Assembly (NCBI RefSeq): GCF_003952425.1
Contig: NZ_CP034449.1
Span: forward strand, 3,658,001 to 3,722,000
DNA from: Mesorhizobium sp. M2A.F.Ca.ET.046.03.2.1
Lineage (GTDB): Bacteria > Pseudomonadota > Alphaproteobacteria > Rhizobiales > Rhizobiaceae
Direction: 5' to 3'
DNA length: 64,000 bases
The notes under the pieces are model-generated. The model had not been told where the DNA came from and made no database searches. It was given only the letters and a program-made list of their open reading frames with translations. Shown here in pieces: positions 18,848 to 28,743 of this stretch (the first letter of the stretch is position 1; the number at the start of each line of letters is the position of its first letter). The translations under genes and the position numbers were made by a program.

Positions 18848-18893
18848 ACTGGGAAAATCGTTTCGGAACAACGTGATCGCTCTGGCAGCGTTG

Positions 18894-18909
18894 TGTCAGA
18901 TGTCCGACA
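18894..18909. promoter_or_regulatory. NifA upstream activator sequence, copy B
   Basis: TGTCAGATGTCCGACA, exact TGT-N10-ACA, at the same distance from the promoter as in copy A. Confidence 0.78.
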
Positions 18910-18970
18910 TCGTCGAGAATCCGACAACGAGTGCTCCTCCTAATCACCGGATCAACCTCCGGCGCCAGTC

Positions 18971-19657
18971 GGTGACACCGCATTCCTCTGTCTTTCCAGG
19001 AGACGGCGTGGACATCAATGCCGTTCCTCACCGAACCCGCCTCCTAGCCCTTCGCCCATACGTCACGGCCGCCCCCCGGTTTGGCTTCAACCTGAAGGAT
19101 TACGGCGTCCTCTTCGCAGAGAAGATCGGGTTGTTCGTGGCGCGCGCAGCGGAGCCCAAGGAGCTTTTCTGGGTTGCGGATACTGGCATGTCGATATTAC
19201 GACCGTGTGTCCTTCGACAAGCTTGGTGGCTTCTTCAACCAGAATCTCGCCGCGGAGATCGAATCGTTATCTGCGCCGCAAAGTGCGGCCGGTGAGCGGC
19301 GTGGCCCTGCGTTCCAGTTGGCCACGGTCCTCGCTGGGACGAGCAAGTAAATGGCTTGCGCAGCAACGGTGCGATCACACCTGGAGCACGGCGTCATCAG
19401 GAAAGCGCCATCCTTGTGCGCCCACGACACCCTGGTCGCCATCGGCCGCATCGCGGGGGGGCACTGTGGGCGATAACCATTCATTGATCTGGGCGATTGA
19501 GGGTTCTGCCGGGGCGCTATTGCTGCTCGGTAGGGCTGCGGGCTGGCGAGTCTACCAAGGCGAGCAACGACAGGCGAGACGGCAGACATTACGTGACGGA
19601 ACTTGATATTGCAGTGCAGCAAGCGTAGAGCACCGCGCGCTTATCGGAGTGTCGTCC
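18971..19657. other. Decayed coding sequence, not identified
   Basis: Pieces in successive frames look coding (FGFNLKDYGVLFAEKIGLFV; then SFDKLGGFFNQNLAAEIESL; then GPAFQLATVLAGTSK and a stop near 19349). They may be one broken gene on the + strand, of unknown family. 19350-19657 holds the kup leader and nothing else recognised. Confidence 0.3.
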
Positions 19658-21589
19658 ATGGCCCTTACCAATGCTGGTAACGAGGCAGAACCTGTCGAAC
19701 AATCGAGCCATTCTGAGGTCGAGCAGCACAGCACCAAGGCGCTGATGTCGGGCGCACTAGGTGTCGTTTATGGCGATATAGGCACCAGCCCGATCTATGC
19801 ATTTCGCGAGGCGTTGCATGCATCAGCGGGTGGCAACGTCGCCAGCCGTGGCGACATCCTCGGCGTACTCTCGCTGATCATCTGGTCCCTGACGATCACC
19901 GTGACGATCAAATACATCATGTTCGTGCTCCGCGCCGACAATCGAGGCGAGGGCGGAGTGCTGTCGCTTATGGCGCTGGCGCGCAACAGTTTCCCGACCT
20001 GCTCTGCGGTGATCCTCGGCATCGGCATCGGCATCGGCATCGTCGGCGCGGCGCTTTTTTTTGGCGACGCCGTCATTACGCCGGCAATCTCGGTACTGTC
20101 GGCGGTCGAAGGTATGAATGTCGTCACGCCGACGTTCCAGCCCTATGTGGTGCCGCTGACACTGGCCATCCTGGCGATCGTGTTTGCGGTACAGCGGTTT
20201 GGCACCGGCGGCGTAGGATTGGTGTTCGGACCCGTTACCGCGCTGTGGTTCCTGGCCATCGGCCTTTCCGGGCTCAACCACATCATGGACGACCCGGAAA
20301 TCCTGCTGGCAATCAGCCCGCATTACATCGTGTCGTTCCTGGTCAACTCGCCTGACGTCGCCTTCGTTACGGTTGGTGCAGTCTTCCTCGCCGTCACCGG
20401 AGCCGAGGCGCTCTACGCCGACCTCGGCCATTTCGGCCGCAAGCCGATCGTGCTCGCCTGGCTGGCGATCGTGTTCCCTTGTCTGTTGCTCAATTATGTC
20501 GGGCAAGGCGCCTTCGTGCTGGCAAATGGCGGCGTTGTCGGTCATCCGTTCTTCGAGATGAACCAGGGCTGGACGCTTATTCCGATGGTCGTGCTTGCCA
20601 CGGCGGCGACCGTGATCGCCTGCCAGGCGGTGATCTCCGGCGCCTTTTCGCTGACCAGGCAAGCGGTACAGCTCAACATGCTGCCGCGTTTCGTCATCCA
20701 GCACACGTCGGAAAAACAGTCGGGCCAGATCTATCTGCCGCGCATCAACCTGATGCTGGCGCTGGTGGTGATGCTGCTGGTGGTCGGCTTCGGCGAATCC
20801 AGCCGGCTGGCCTCGGCCTACGGTATTTCGGTGACCGGCAATATGCTGGTGACGAACATACTGCTTTTTGTTGTGATGACGCGCATCTGGAAATGGCCGC
20901 TCGGCGTCGCGATAGCCTTAATGGCGGTGTTCGTCTTCATCGATACCGGCTTCTTTGCAGCTAACATCGTCAAGGTATTCGAAGGCGGCTGGGCCTCGCT
21001 TGCCATTGCCGCAGTGATCGTGATGACCATGTGGACTTGGATAAGAGGCAGCAGGTATCTATTTGACAAGACGCGCAGGAACCAGATTCCGCTCGATTTC
21101 CTTGCGGGCAATCTGTTGAAGAAGAAACCGCAGCTGGTGTCCGGTACGGCCGTGTTCCTGACCAGCGATCCCGCCAGTGCGCCGACCGCGTTGATGCACA
21201 GCCTGAAGCACTACAAGGCGCTGCACGAACAGAACGTCATCCTCTCTGTGGTGACGGCGCAGCAGCCCGTGGTGCCCGACAGCGAGCGGATCAAGATGGA
21301 AACGATCAATGAGCTGTTCATGCGGGTGACACTGACCTTCGGCTACATGGAACAGCCTAACATCCCGCGTGCGCTGGCGATCTGCCGCAAGCAGGGTTGG
21401 AAGTTCGACATCATGACGACGTCCTTCTTCCTGTCGCGTCGCTCGCTCAAGGCGTCACCCAACTCCGGCATGCCGGTGTGGCAGGACAAGCTGTTCATCG
21501 GCTTGGCGCGCACGGCCGCCGACGCGACGGAGTATTTCCAGATCCCGACCGGACGTGTGGTCGAGATCGGAACGCAAGTGGCCGTTTAG
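19658..21589 (+). CDS. kup: Kup-family low-affinity potassium uptake protein
   Basis: A 643-residue K+/H+ symporter of the KUP/HAK family. The hallmark [19 protein letters not shown] opens the first membrane helix, followed by about 12 helices (residues about 30-460) and a cytoplasmic C-terminal domain (about 470-643). The ATG at 19658 is preceded by GGAG at 8 bp; a GTG at 19649 is less likely. A run of GCATCG repeats encodes [10 protein letters not shown] in the third helix. It is the only complete housekeeping-type transporter here and has remnants on both sides. Rhizobia carry several kup paralogues, so this is probably accessory. Confidence 0.95.
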   Translation: MALTNAGNEAEPVEQSSHSEVEQHSTKALMSGALGVVYGDIGTSPIYAFREALHASAGGNVASRGDILGVLSLIIWSLTITVTIKYIMFVLRADNRGEGGVLSLMALARNSFPTCSAVILGIGIGIGIVGAALFFGDAVITPAISVLSAVEGMNVVTPTFQPYVVPLTLAILAIVFAVQRFGTGGVGLVFGPVTALWFLAIGLSGLNHIMDDPEILLAISPHYIVSFLVNSPDVAFVTVGAVFLAVTGAEALYADLGHFGRKPIVLAWLAIVFPCLLLNYVGQGAFVLANGGVVGHPFFEMNQGWTLIPMVVLATAATVIACQAVISGAFSLTRQAVQLNMLPRFVIQHTSEKQSGQIYLPRINLMLALVVMLLVVGFGESSRLASAYGISVTGNMLVTNILLFVVMTRIWKWPLGVAIALMAVFVFIDTGFFAANIVKVFEGGWASLAIAAVIVMTMWTWIRGSRYLFDKTRRNQIPLDFLAGNLLKKKPQLVSGTAVFLTSDPASAPTALMHSLKHYKALHEQNVILSVVTAQQPVVPDSERIKMETINELFMRVTLTFGYMEQPNIPRALAICRKQGWKFDIMTTSFFLSRRSLKASPNSGMPVWQDKLFIGLARTAADATEYFQIPTGRVVEIGTQVAV

Positions 21590-21904
21590 GTATGCCCGGT
21601 TAAGCAGAATCAATTGGCATTTCGCGAGCCGGTGAATGCCTGACCGGGCGGAGGCCACGATGCTTGCGCCAAACTGGGGTCCGGTTCCAGGCCTGAAGCT
21701 TCCGGCCCCGAAAGCCGTCCTTTACGCCTGCGATCATTTCCGTTCCGCATTGTCTTGCCGACCCACCAGTCGAGATGCGCTGAAACGACCTCGCCGGGCA
21801 GCAACTTATCATTTGAACCTAATCGATGTGCCGCAAGTCCGACCTTCATTCTTCAGTTCACAGGCTAGCGTTGCCAAAATCGGCGTGCCGCCTAACCGGC
21901 GCCG
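21590..21904. other. No gene recognised
   Basis: Between kup and the dnaE2 remnant. Nothing identifiable. Confidence 0.3.
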
Positions 21905-22357
21905 CACCGTGACCTGTCAGGATGCTATGCAGGCGCGAGGCAGAAGCTGGCTCGAGGCCGCCGGCCTGGTGCTGGTCCGGCAGCGGCCGGGCTCGGCCAA
22001 AGGCTTCATGTTCCTCTGGAGGATGAGACGGGTGCGGCAAACGTCGTCGTCTGGGTCAAGATCTCTCGAGAAATTCCGGCGCGTGCTTCTTGCTTCGGCC
22101 ATGCTCGGCGTCCGCGGACGCATCCGACGGAAGAGGAGGTGGTGCACCTCGTCGCCCACGAGCTGACCGATCTGTCGGCCGGGCTGGCCAGCGTGGGAAA
22201 CCGCAAGACGCCGTTTCCGTTGCCGCACGGCCGAGGGACGAGGCTCATCACGGCGGATCGGGCATCGATCCGCGCGGCATGCCGAAGGGGCGCGACATCG
22301 TCGATGCAGTATGACCATATCGACCCTATCAAGTTCAAGACGCGTAACTTCCGGTAG
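21905..22357 (+). pseudogene. dnaE2 (error-prone DNA polymerase) C-terminal remnant
   Basis: Pieces in different frames follow the DnaE2 C-terminus: RTVTCQDAMQARGRSWLEAA, GLVLVRQRPGSAKGFMFL, LEDETGAANVVVWVKI, ASAMLGVRGRI, EEVVHLVAHELTDLSAGLAS, PFPLPHGRGDEAHHG, and a final FKTRNFR before the stop. Frameshifts and absence of the polymerase core show it is a fragment. Confidence 0.82.
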
Positions 22358-22778
22358 CGCTTCCGGAGGCCACTTCAGCAGCATGTTGTGCACACTTTTG
22401 TCGGACCCTGTTAACTGCCGATTGGCAGCAGGTCACCCCGTGCCGGATCCCAAATGTCGTCGCTCTCAAGCGCAACGACTGCCCGCACCCTTTTTAAGTC
22501 AGCGAGCACCTCCACCGCCGGACGCCGCCCCGTTTCCTGAGCCGCGGCGTAACGGGTGTATTTGTGACTGTCCGGCTCAAACCACTTCAACGATTCCAAA
22601 GTAGCCATGGCATCGCCCTTGCGGCTGCGCGTGATGCGAATGATCGGGATCCCATCCTAAGCGCTCGCGTCGAATGGAGACACGCTGCCAACGCTTCATC
22701 TGCTCTACCCCATCTTTGTTCCAAGGCGGTCGGATCATCTCAATGAGCCCTGCCTCGGGGTGGCCAAAGCATGCATAT
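22358..22778. other. Unassigned stretch
   Basis: A 65-codon minus-strand frame at 22411-22608 (MATLESLKWFEPDSHKYTRY...) looks moderately protein-like but no family is recognised. Otherwise nothing. Confidence 0.25.
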
Positions 22779-23250
22779 TTATCGTTCGGCCCCGCATCGA
22801 ATTATCATCTGCGATGTGGGACTCGATCTTGGGTTGGCGACGGCTTCGCTCCGGGAGTAGACGTCGGACCACTGATAAGTGCCGGACCTTCTCCACAATT
22901 TCTCGGCGGACTCATCGTGAACGCTCGATTGGACGTAAATGCGGTTCGCGGAAACGCAGGTCTGGCCGGCATTGCGGAACTTCGCCTGGACCGCACCGTC
23001 AACAGCACCGTCAATGTCGGCATCATCGAAGATGATGAAAGGTGCATTGCCGCCGGTTTCAAGGCTGACCTTCTTGATCTGGTCAGAGCACTGACGCATC
23101 AGCAGCCGTCCGACCTCGTTCGAACCGGTAAAGCTGATCTTTGGAATTGGTGCAGAGTTCACGGCCCACGCGATCACCTTCGGACGCATAGATCAGGTTG
23201 ACCACGCCATCGGGAAAGCCGGCCTGATGGCGAGAGCAAACATTGCACCT
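22779..23250 (-). pseudogene. gabD internal fragment
   Basis: About 120 codons are nearly identical to the intact gabD at 32269-33774 ([59 protein letters not shown]). The catalytic-loop glycine context reads LETGGNAP instead of LELGGNAP. Frameshifts follow at both ends. It is next to an M16 fragment, mirroring the gabD-M16 neighbourhood at 32-37 kb. Confidence 0.88.
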
Positions 23251-23751
23251 AGCCACGCCACGATAAGATCGAGCGCGGCTTCGTTGCGTGCGGGTCTGTG
23301 GTCAGTGGAGGGCGGAGGAAAAGCGCTCGGCGTGCTCGCCCTCGCGATACCACTGGTTCGCGCCGGCAAGCGCCAGTTTCTGAGGCAAATCGCCGAACAG
23401 CTGGTAGAGCCTTACTCTCAGGGCTTGGCATCTATGTCGCCTACGACCGCCACATGCAGCCCGTCGCGTGCGAAAGCGGCTTTGTGGAAGGCGCTTAGAT
23501 CGGAGGGCGTTACGCTAGTCAGCCTCCCTTGGGCGGTCTCGAATACGGATGCGTGCGTAGATTCCGCGCCGCCAGGCCAGCTCGGCGATCGCATGAGGTT
23601 CGCGCTCATTGGCAATGATTTCGGAGAGAAGCTGGGCGCGTATGCGGTCGAAAAGTGCTGGTGTAGCCGGATGCGGGTCCCGCCGCCGAGAATGTCGGCC
23701 AGCAGTCGAGCGCCGCGGCCCCGCACCAGGGACCGCCCATGAATGACTCAT
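23251..23751 (-). pseudogene. M16 peptidase fragment
   Basis: Minus-strand pieces match the intact M16 gene at 34157-36832 in several frames: RGARLLADILGGGTRIRLHQ, EREPHAIAELAWRRGIYA, TPSDLSAFHKAAFARDGLHV, VAVVGDIDAKP. Segments from the first and second halves of the protein are joined, so the fragment carries an internal deletion. Confidence 0.82.
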
Positions 23752-23977
23752 GCGAGGCGTCTCAAGGCTGTCCGCGATCCAGCGCCAGATCTCCGCCTCG
23801 CCCGAGACGCGCAGAGCTGGCCGGTTGTGCAGGAGCCGTCGGCAATATCCGCCTTCCTCGTTCGGATGGGTAACGCTTGCGATACGGAGTCTTGACTTTG
23901 GCAGTCGCTCTGTGACATTACCTATATAAAGTTCGAAAGAAGGCGATATGGATCATGCATAGGTCACAGAGACCCGA

Positions 23978-24316
23978 ATGAAGGCAACGTATAAACGCAC
24001 CTATTCGCGCTACGCGATGGAAGCGCTTGGCCTTTTCGGTAAGACCATCCGGCTTGGCCGGATGCAGCACCGGTTAACCGCACAGGAGTTAGCCGAGAGA
24101 ATCGGTGTTTCACGCAGCACCCTGCAGCGCATCGAGAAGGGCGATCCCAAAGTCGAAATCGGACTGATGTTCGAAGCTGCTGCCATTGTCGGTGTGAAGC
24201 TGTTCGATGCCGACGGCAATGGCATCACAGCCCTCACAGGCCGCATGGACGATCGCATCGCGCTGCTGCCGAAGCACGTCTACAAGGCCGGCAAGCAGAT
24301 CGTCGATGAGTTCTAA
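23978..24316 (+). CDS. hipB: HipB-like antitoxin / XRE regulator
   Basis: A 112-residue protein with a central XRE helix-turn-helix (residues about 30-75; LTAQELAERIGVSRSTLQRI) and a C-terminal extension ending VDEF. Its last 11 bases overlap the hipA start, giving tight translational coupling. HipB proteins bind operators in their own promoter and neutralise HipA. The start at 23978 is taken; an in-frame ATG at 24017 would remove 13 residues. It lies in a cargo region bordered by gene remnants. Confidence 0.82.
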   Translation: MKATYKRTYSRYAMEALGLFGKTIRLGRMQHRLTAQELAERIGVSRSTLQRIEKGDPKVEIGLMFEAAAIVGVKLFDADGNGITALTGRMDDRIALLPKHVYKAGKQIVDEF

Positions 24317-25622
24317 GGTCCCCAAGTACGACGAAGCCTATGTCTGGGTCTGGCTGCCGGGCGAGACCGCGCCGGTTGTCGCCGGGCGGCTATATGCCCA
24401 TGACGGACTCGTCAGCTTCAACTATGGCAGGAGCTTTCGTGAACTGGGAAGCGCGATCCCGCTTTATCTCCCGGAACTGCCCCTGAAGGCAGGCGAATTG
24501 CCTTTGCTTCCTGGCCTAACCATGCCGGGATGCATCCGCGATGCTGCCCCTGATGCCTGGGGACGACGGGTTATCCTAAACCGCAAATTCGGTGTGAAGG
24601 GCGATGAAATCGCGCGGCTCGATATTTCAGAACTGACGTTCTTGCTGGAATCAGGCTCGGACCGCATCGGCGCGCTCGATTTTCAGTTTTCGCCAATGCA
24701 TTACGAGCCGCGCGCACTGGCCAATGCCACTCTCGAAGAGCTTGTCCAATCGGCGGAGCGGGTAGAGAAAGGTATTCCGCTCACCCCCGAATTAGATCAG
24801 GCGCTGCATCACGGCAGCTCGATCGGCGGCGCAAGGCCAAAGGCGCTGATCGAGGGTGACGCCGTCAAGCATGTCGCGAAATTTTCCTCGTCTGCCGACC
24901 TTTACAGCGTCGTCAAAGGAGAATTCATAGCCATGCGGCTTGCCGCCTTGTGCGGCATCAGAGCGGCATCCGTCTCGCTCGTTCGCGCCGCAGGCAACGA
25001 CGTGTTGCTCGTCGAGCGATTCGACCGGATCAAGGTCACGGGCGGCTGGCAACGCAAATCCATGGTCTCAGCGCTGACGATGCTCGCGCTCGATGAGATG
25101 ATGGCGCGTTACGCCAGCTACCAGGATTTGGCGGAGATCATTCGCCACCGATTCACCGCGCCGTCGGAAACTCTGCGCGAGTTGTTCAGCCGCATTGTCT
25201 TCAACATACTTTGCGGCAACACCGACGATCATGCCCGCAACCATGCGGCATTCTGGGACGGCGCTAAGCTCACCCTCACGCCTGCGTACGATATTTGTCC
25301 GCAGGCCCGCAGTGGCCAGGAGGCCAGCCAGGCCATGCTCATCAGCGGCAATAACCGCATGAGCCGGATAGCGTCCTGCCTTGAAGCGGCGCATCACTTC
25401 CTGCTCAGCGCGCCGGAAGCTCTTGCGATTGTTGAAGGCCAGCTCCGATGCATTGCGGAGAATTGGCCGCGTGTCAGCGAGGAAGCTACGCTATCCGGCA
25501 CAGATCGCAATCTGTTCTGGGGCCGACAGTTCCTCAATCCCTACGCTTTTACGGCGCTGGAAGGAAGCGCCGACGTTCTCCGCGCTCTGGCTGACGAACT
25601 ACGCAACAGTGTTCACGCCTGA
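24306..25622 (+). CDS. hipA: HipA-family serine/threonine kinase toxin
   Basis: A 438-residue HipA-type toxin kinase starting at an ATG inside the hipB stop region. The N-terminal HipA domain (about 10-130) is followed by the kinase fold: Gly-rich loop HGSSIGGARPK (169-179), catalytic GNTDDHARNH (304-313), and metal-binding PAYDICP (326-332). All key residues seem intact. HipA toxins phosphorylate aminoacyl-tRNA synthetases (GltX in E. coli) and cause growth arrest; the target here is unknown. As an addiction or persistence module it could stabilise the island. Confidence 0.92.
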   Translation: MSSKVPKYDEAYVWVWLPGETAPVVAGRLYAHDGLVSFNYGRSFRELGSAIPLYLPELPLKAGELPLLPGLTMPGCIRDAAPDAWGRRVILNRKFGVKGDEIARLDISELTFLLESGSDRIGALDFQFSPMHYEPRALANATLEELVQSAERVEKGIPLTPELDQALHHGSSIGGARPKALIEGDAVKHVAKFSSSADLYSVVKGEFIAMRLAALCGIRAASVSLVRAAGNDVLLVERFDRIKVTGGWQRKSMVSALTMLALDEMMARYASYQDLAEIIRHRFTAPSETLRELFSRIVFNILCGNTDDHARNHAAFWDGAKLTLTPAYDICPQARSGQEASQAMLISGNNRMSRIASCLEAAHHFLLSAPEALAIVEGQLRCIAENWPRVSEEATLSGTDRNLFWGRQFLNPYAFTALEGSADVLRALADELRNSVHA

Positions 25623-25849
25623 TCCGGCGCTGGATTTCGGACAAGCTCGGCAAGCGCAAGACGCCCACAATATCGACAACCCTTGCCGTGCCAGGACGAA
25701 GATTGAACAAACGGCTCTTCAACAGTGACAACGTGCACTGCGGAGAGATGTGGAGCTGACACCGCAAAAGCCCAAGACGCGCGACTTCCCGCGATACAAC
25801 TCCACATAACTGAGCGTCTACAAGCGGTGCAGCCAGCCAAACATCCAGC

Positions 25850-26620
25850 CATCAAAGCGATGATCGTCTGATCTTTTGCCGATGACATCACGTCGGGGAA
25901 GCCTTGTTCGAGCGCTTGCCGCTTCATATCGATACCGGCCTGGGCGTAGCGCATCGTTAGTTCAGCCCGAGTGGCCTGGCCATCGACTGATGGTGGCGAT
26001 GTCAACACCCGCCTTGACGAGGTGGATGGCCGTCGTGTCCCGCAAAGGGCGATGATGGATGCTTTTTTCCGCCATGGTGGTTCCTTCGCCCGCAGCCATG
26101 TGTGCGCAGCAAGTATGGAACACCGAACCGGGTGAGCAGTGTGGGGCGGTCGTTGCTTTGCTCGGCGGGACAGGGCGATACCAGACGAAGGTCACAATCG
26201 AAGATTCAGGATCCCTGAACTCGTGCATCCGTATTGAACATCAGCGAAAACAGAGCGTAATCCCGCTGTCCAGAAGGCGTGCGGCGGACGATACGCGCCA
26301 GGACGCTCTTGATTTCCGGGCTCATCGAGATATTCGACAGGTGCCACCCACGCGCCCTCTTGAAGGGAAGTGTCACCACCAGTTGCAGCGTATCCTAATA
26401 TTCGGGGTGCTCCGAAATCAGGAACCGCGCAAAGGCATCCATCGCCGCCAGCCTTGCATTGCGGGTCGCAACTGCCACGCTCGACCTCAAGTGATGTGAG
26501 AAAGCTGCCCATCCTGTCGGTATTGATGTCGGAGACCGCTTCTTTCAAGAATATCTTCCCGCTCTCCCGCGGCATGAGCCCGTGGCATGCTTCGGCCCAA
26601 TGCTGTGGATTGATGTTTCT
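25850..26620 (-). pseudogene. XerD-like tyrosine recombinase, frameshifted
   Basis: N-terminal pieces (DRMGSFLTSLEVERG) and C-terminal pieces (RDTTAIHLVKAGVDIATISR, GHSG, then LTMRYAQAGIDMKRQALEQG and FPDV) lie in different minus-strand frames. The catalytic HxxR region has lost a His (PLRDTTA, usually PLRHTTA). The gene is broken. Confidence 0.8.
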
Positions 26621-26822
26621 TCATGCCACAACCTCGCTGACGAGACCGCCGAAAGCCCCTTCAAAGCGGTCGGTGGCGATCTCTCGCAGCTTTGGAAGGT
26701 AGTGCATTGATTTTTCGTGGAATGGGGACCCTGTTTAAAGGGTGATTTTCGTCCAAACGGGACCCTTTAACGATGGGGTCATCAAGATGCCTCCGGCTTG
26801 ATCGGAGGCATTTGTGTTTTGG

Positions 26823-27584
26823 ATGTTGGTTTTAGAGACGATTGCAAAGATACGTCGGCTGTCGCTGGTCCAGGGGAAGTCGATCAAGGCGATCTGCCGT
26901 GAGCTGAAGATCTCGCGCAAGGTGGTGCGCAAGGTCCTGCGTTCTGAGCAGACGGAGTTCCGCTACGAGCGCAAGCACCAGCCCTATCCCCGCATGGGAG
27001 CTCGGCGTGAGACGCGGGACCGGCTGCTGTCGGCGAATGCGGCCAAGCCGCAGCGGGAGCGGCTGCCGGTCGCTTCGACGGCTTCCACTGCATTCCCCCG
27101 TCGGTGTCGAAGACCTGCACGGTGCGCTTCGACAACAACAAATACTCGGTGCTGTCGAGTGCCGTCGGTCGGCCCGTCGAGATCCATGCTTATGTCGATC
27201 GGATCGCATCCGCCAGAGGATGGCGTGGTCGTGGGAGAACACGTTCGCTCCTTTGGCCGCAACGAGGTCGTCTACGATCCCTGGCACACGGCGCGCGCCG
27301 TTCCTTAGCTGGGTCGTGCGGTCGGCAATGGAGAAGGTGCGGCGCAGCTCAAGGCGGTTGATGACGTCGACCGGCAGATGGTGTTGATCCTCACCTGGGT
27401 GCTGACCGACGGATTGAGCGCGGTCGAGGCCGCCTGTCAGGAAGCCATCGAGCACGGTGCATCGTCGGCGCCGGTGATCCTCAACATCCTGGCCCGCAGC
27501 CGCGATCCGGCGCCGGGCACGATCCTTTCCATTCCCCAAGCGCTGAAGCTAGCTCACGAGTGTCGCCGACTGCACCCGCTATGA
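26823..27584 (+). pseudogene. istA transposase remnant
   Basis: Begins MLVLETIAKIRRLSLVQGKS and IKAICRELKISRKVVRKVLR (IS21 HTH). It continues in other frames with TVRFDNNKYSVLSSAVGRPV, EIHAYVDRI, and finally LSIPQALKLAHECRRLHPL. Internal deletion of the catalytic core plus frameshifts. Confidence 0.8.
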
Positions 27585-27607
27585 CAGTCTCAGGAGGACA
27601 AACAGCC

Positions 27608-27960
27608 ATGGAACGCACCGAGGTACTGGAACTGATGGGAGCGCTGAAGCTCTACGGAATGCGCAGAGCCTATGACGAGATCATGGGCGCGTCGCCATCA
27701 AGCGACGGCACGAGCCGCCCAGGATTGTCGGTGATCTCTTGCAGGCCGAGATATCGGAGAAGCAGGCCCGCTCCATCAAATACCAGTTCGCTGTCGCCAA
27801 GTTGCCGCTGGCCAAGGACATCGACGACTTCGACTTCGCCGACACGCCGGTCACCCCCTGATGCGCGATCTCGCCCGGCCGCGCCTTCGTCGCCGATCAG
27901 CGCAACATCGTCCTGGTCGGCCGCCTTCACGGGTCACCCAACTCGCGCGGAAGGTCGACC
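27608..27960 (+). pseudogene. istB ATPase remnant
   Basis: MERTEVLELMGALKLYGMRR is the IstB N-terminus. The frame shifts near 27710 to IVGDLLQAEISEKQARSIKY and KDIDDFDFADTPV. It is truncated before most of the AAA domain. Confidence 0.78.
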
Positions 27961-27994
27961 GCATTGCGACGGGCGCGTGTCGACTTCCCAACAA

Positions 27995-28010
27995 TGTCAG
28001 ACAGGAGACG
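27995..28010 (+). promoter_or_regulatory. NifA upstream activator sequence, copy C (one mismatch)
   Basis: TGTCAGACAGGAGACG corresponds to the NifA site of copies A and B but ends ACG where TGT-N10-ACA expects ACA. Confidence 0.5.
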
Positions 28011-28055
28011 CAACGCTATCGGAGCGATCGCATTGCCCGAAACGATTTTCCCAGT

Positions 28056-28070
28056 TGGCACGACAATTGC
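28056..28070 (+). promoter_or_regulatory. Sigma-54 promoter, copy C, in front of M41-like copy 2
   Basis: TGGCACGACAATTGC is an exact -24/-12 match, 44 bp before the ATG at 28114. Confidence 0.82.
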
Positions 28071-28113
28071 GGTCCTATGCGCAAAAGCAAACTAGACCTG
28101 AGAGCCGCACCGC

Positions 28114-28743
28114 ATGAATGTAGCCTCCCAATATCTGCCGCTTGTGGCGCATCACGAAGCCGGGCACGCGGTGGCCGCCATCGTTTTGCACCGTCAGACG
28201 TTCGACGACGACCGTGAACTCCCTGCTTTCTCAAGTGTTAGTATTTACCCCGACGCCGGTGACGGAGAGTGCGGTGGTGTTGTCGAAGGCGCGGGTTTTT
28301 ATTCAGCGCAAGGATTCACCTCGAAGCGAAAGCCGATTTTCGAGGACGATATGGATCGATGTTTGGAACGCGATGATGCGATCCGGGAGATAGTTGCGTG
28401 TCTGGCAGGTCCTTTTGCAGACTCCGCATTCGAAGGCTATCTGGACCCGCGCGATATGGCGATGAATGCGTCCGATGGGAATGAGGGGAGCTGCGACTAC
28501 GCGGATGCCAAGCGAATCTATGGTGAGTTGCGGTTCCTGATGCCGCGCCGCCCCGATTGGGGGCGGATCGAAGATTGCACGGCCCGGCTAGTACTCGATC
28601 ACTGGTCGGCCATCGAAGCATTGGCCGCGCATTTGCTGGTCAAGCATGATCTCCAATTCGATGAGGCTCTGACGATTGTTGCGCCGCATCTTCCGCCCAT
28701 GCCAGCAGCTACGCCGCCAGAGCGTCATCCGCAGCCTGCTTGA
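28114..28743 (+). CDS. M41-like zinc metalloprotease domain protein, copy 2
   Basis: A 209-residue near-identical paralogue of 17775-18407. HEAGH lies at residues 14-18, and the acidic region LAGPFADSAFEGYLDPRD is conserved. Unlike copy 1 it begins 44 bp after an exact sigma-54 promoter acquired on the 27993-28092 repeat, so NifA/RpoN-dependent expression is likely, tempered by the imperfect NifA site. No ATPase, signal peptide or membrane segment. Its 3' end overlaps a convergent integrase tail. Protease activity is inferred from the motif only. Confidence 0.78.
   Translation: MNVASQYLPLVAHHEAGHAVAAIVLHRQTFDDDRELPAFSSVSIYPDAGDGECGGVVEGAGFYSAQGFTSKRKPIFEDDMDRCLERDDAIREIVACLAGPFADSAFEGYLDPRDMAMNASDGNEGSCDYADAKRIYGELRFLMPRRPDWGRIEDCTARLVLDHWSAIEALAAHLLVKHDLQFDEALTIVAPHLPPMPAATPPERHPQPA

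Larger units (their letters stand above)
18520..18970 (-). repeat. Promoter-containing repeat, copy B
   Basis: Near-identical to 11165-11610: peptidase 5' end, leader, sigma-54 promoter and NifA site. Confidence 0.85.
26735..27960 (+). mobile_element. IS21-family element, degenerate
   Basis: Contains istA and istB remnants in the usual order. The left end near 26725-26780 holds paired AAAGGGT/ACCCTTT blocks of IS21-type ends. The right end is lost where the copied promoter segment begins at 27993. Confidence 0.75.
27993..28092 (+). repeat. Promoter-containing repeat, copy C (inverted)
   Basis: About 100 bp matching the NifA-site-to-promoter part of copies A and B, in the opposite orientation. 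It is now joined to the start of the M41-like gene. Confidence 0.8.

Noticed and set aside
19823..20704. 293-codon minus ORF opposite kup
   Set aside because: Shadow of the kup reading frame.
26832..27539. 235-codon minus ORF opposite istA
   Set aside because: Antisense to the IS21 transposase remnant; no domain.
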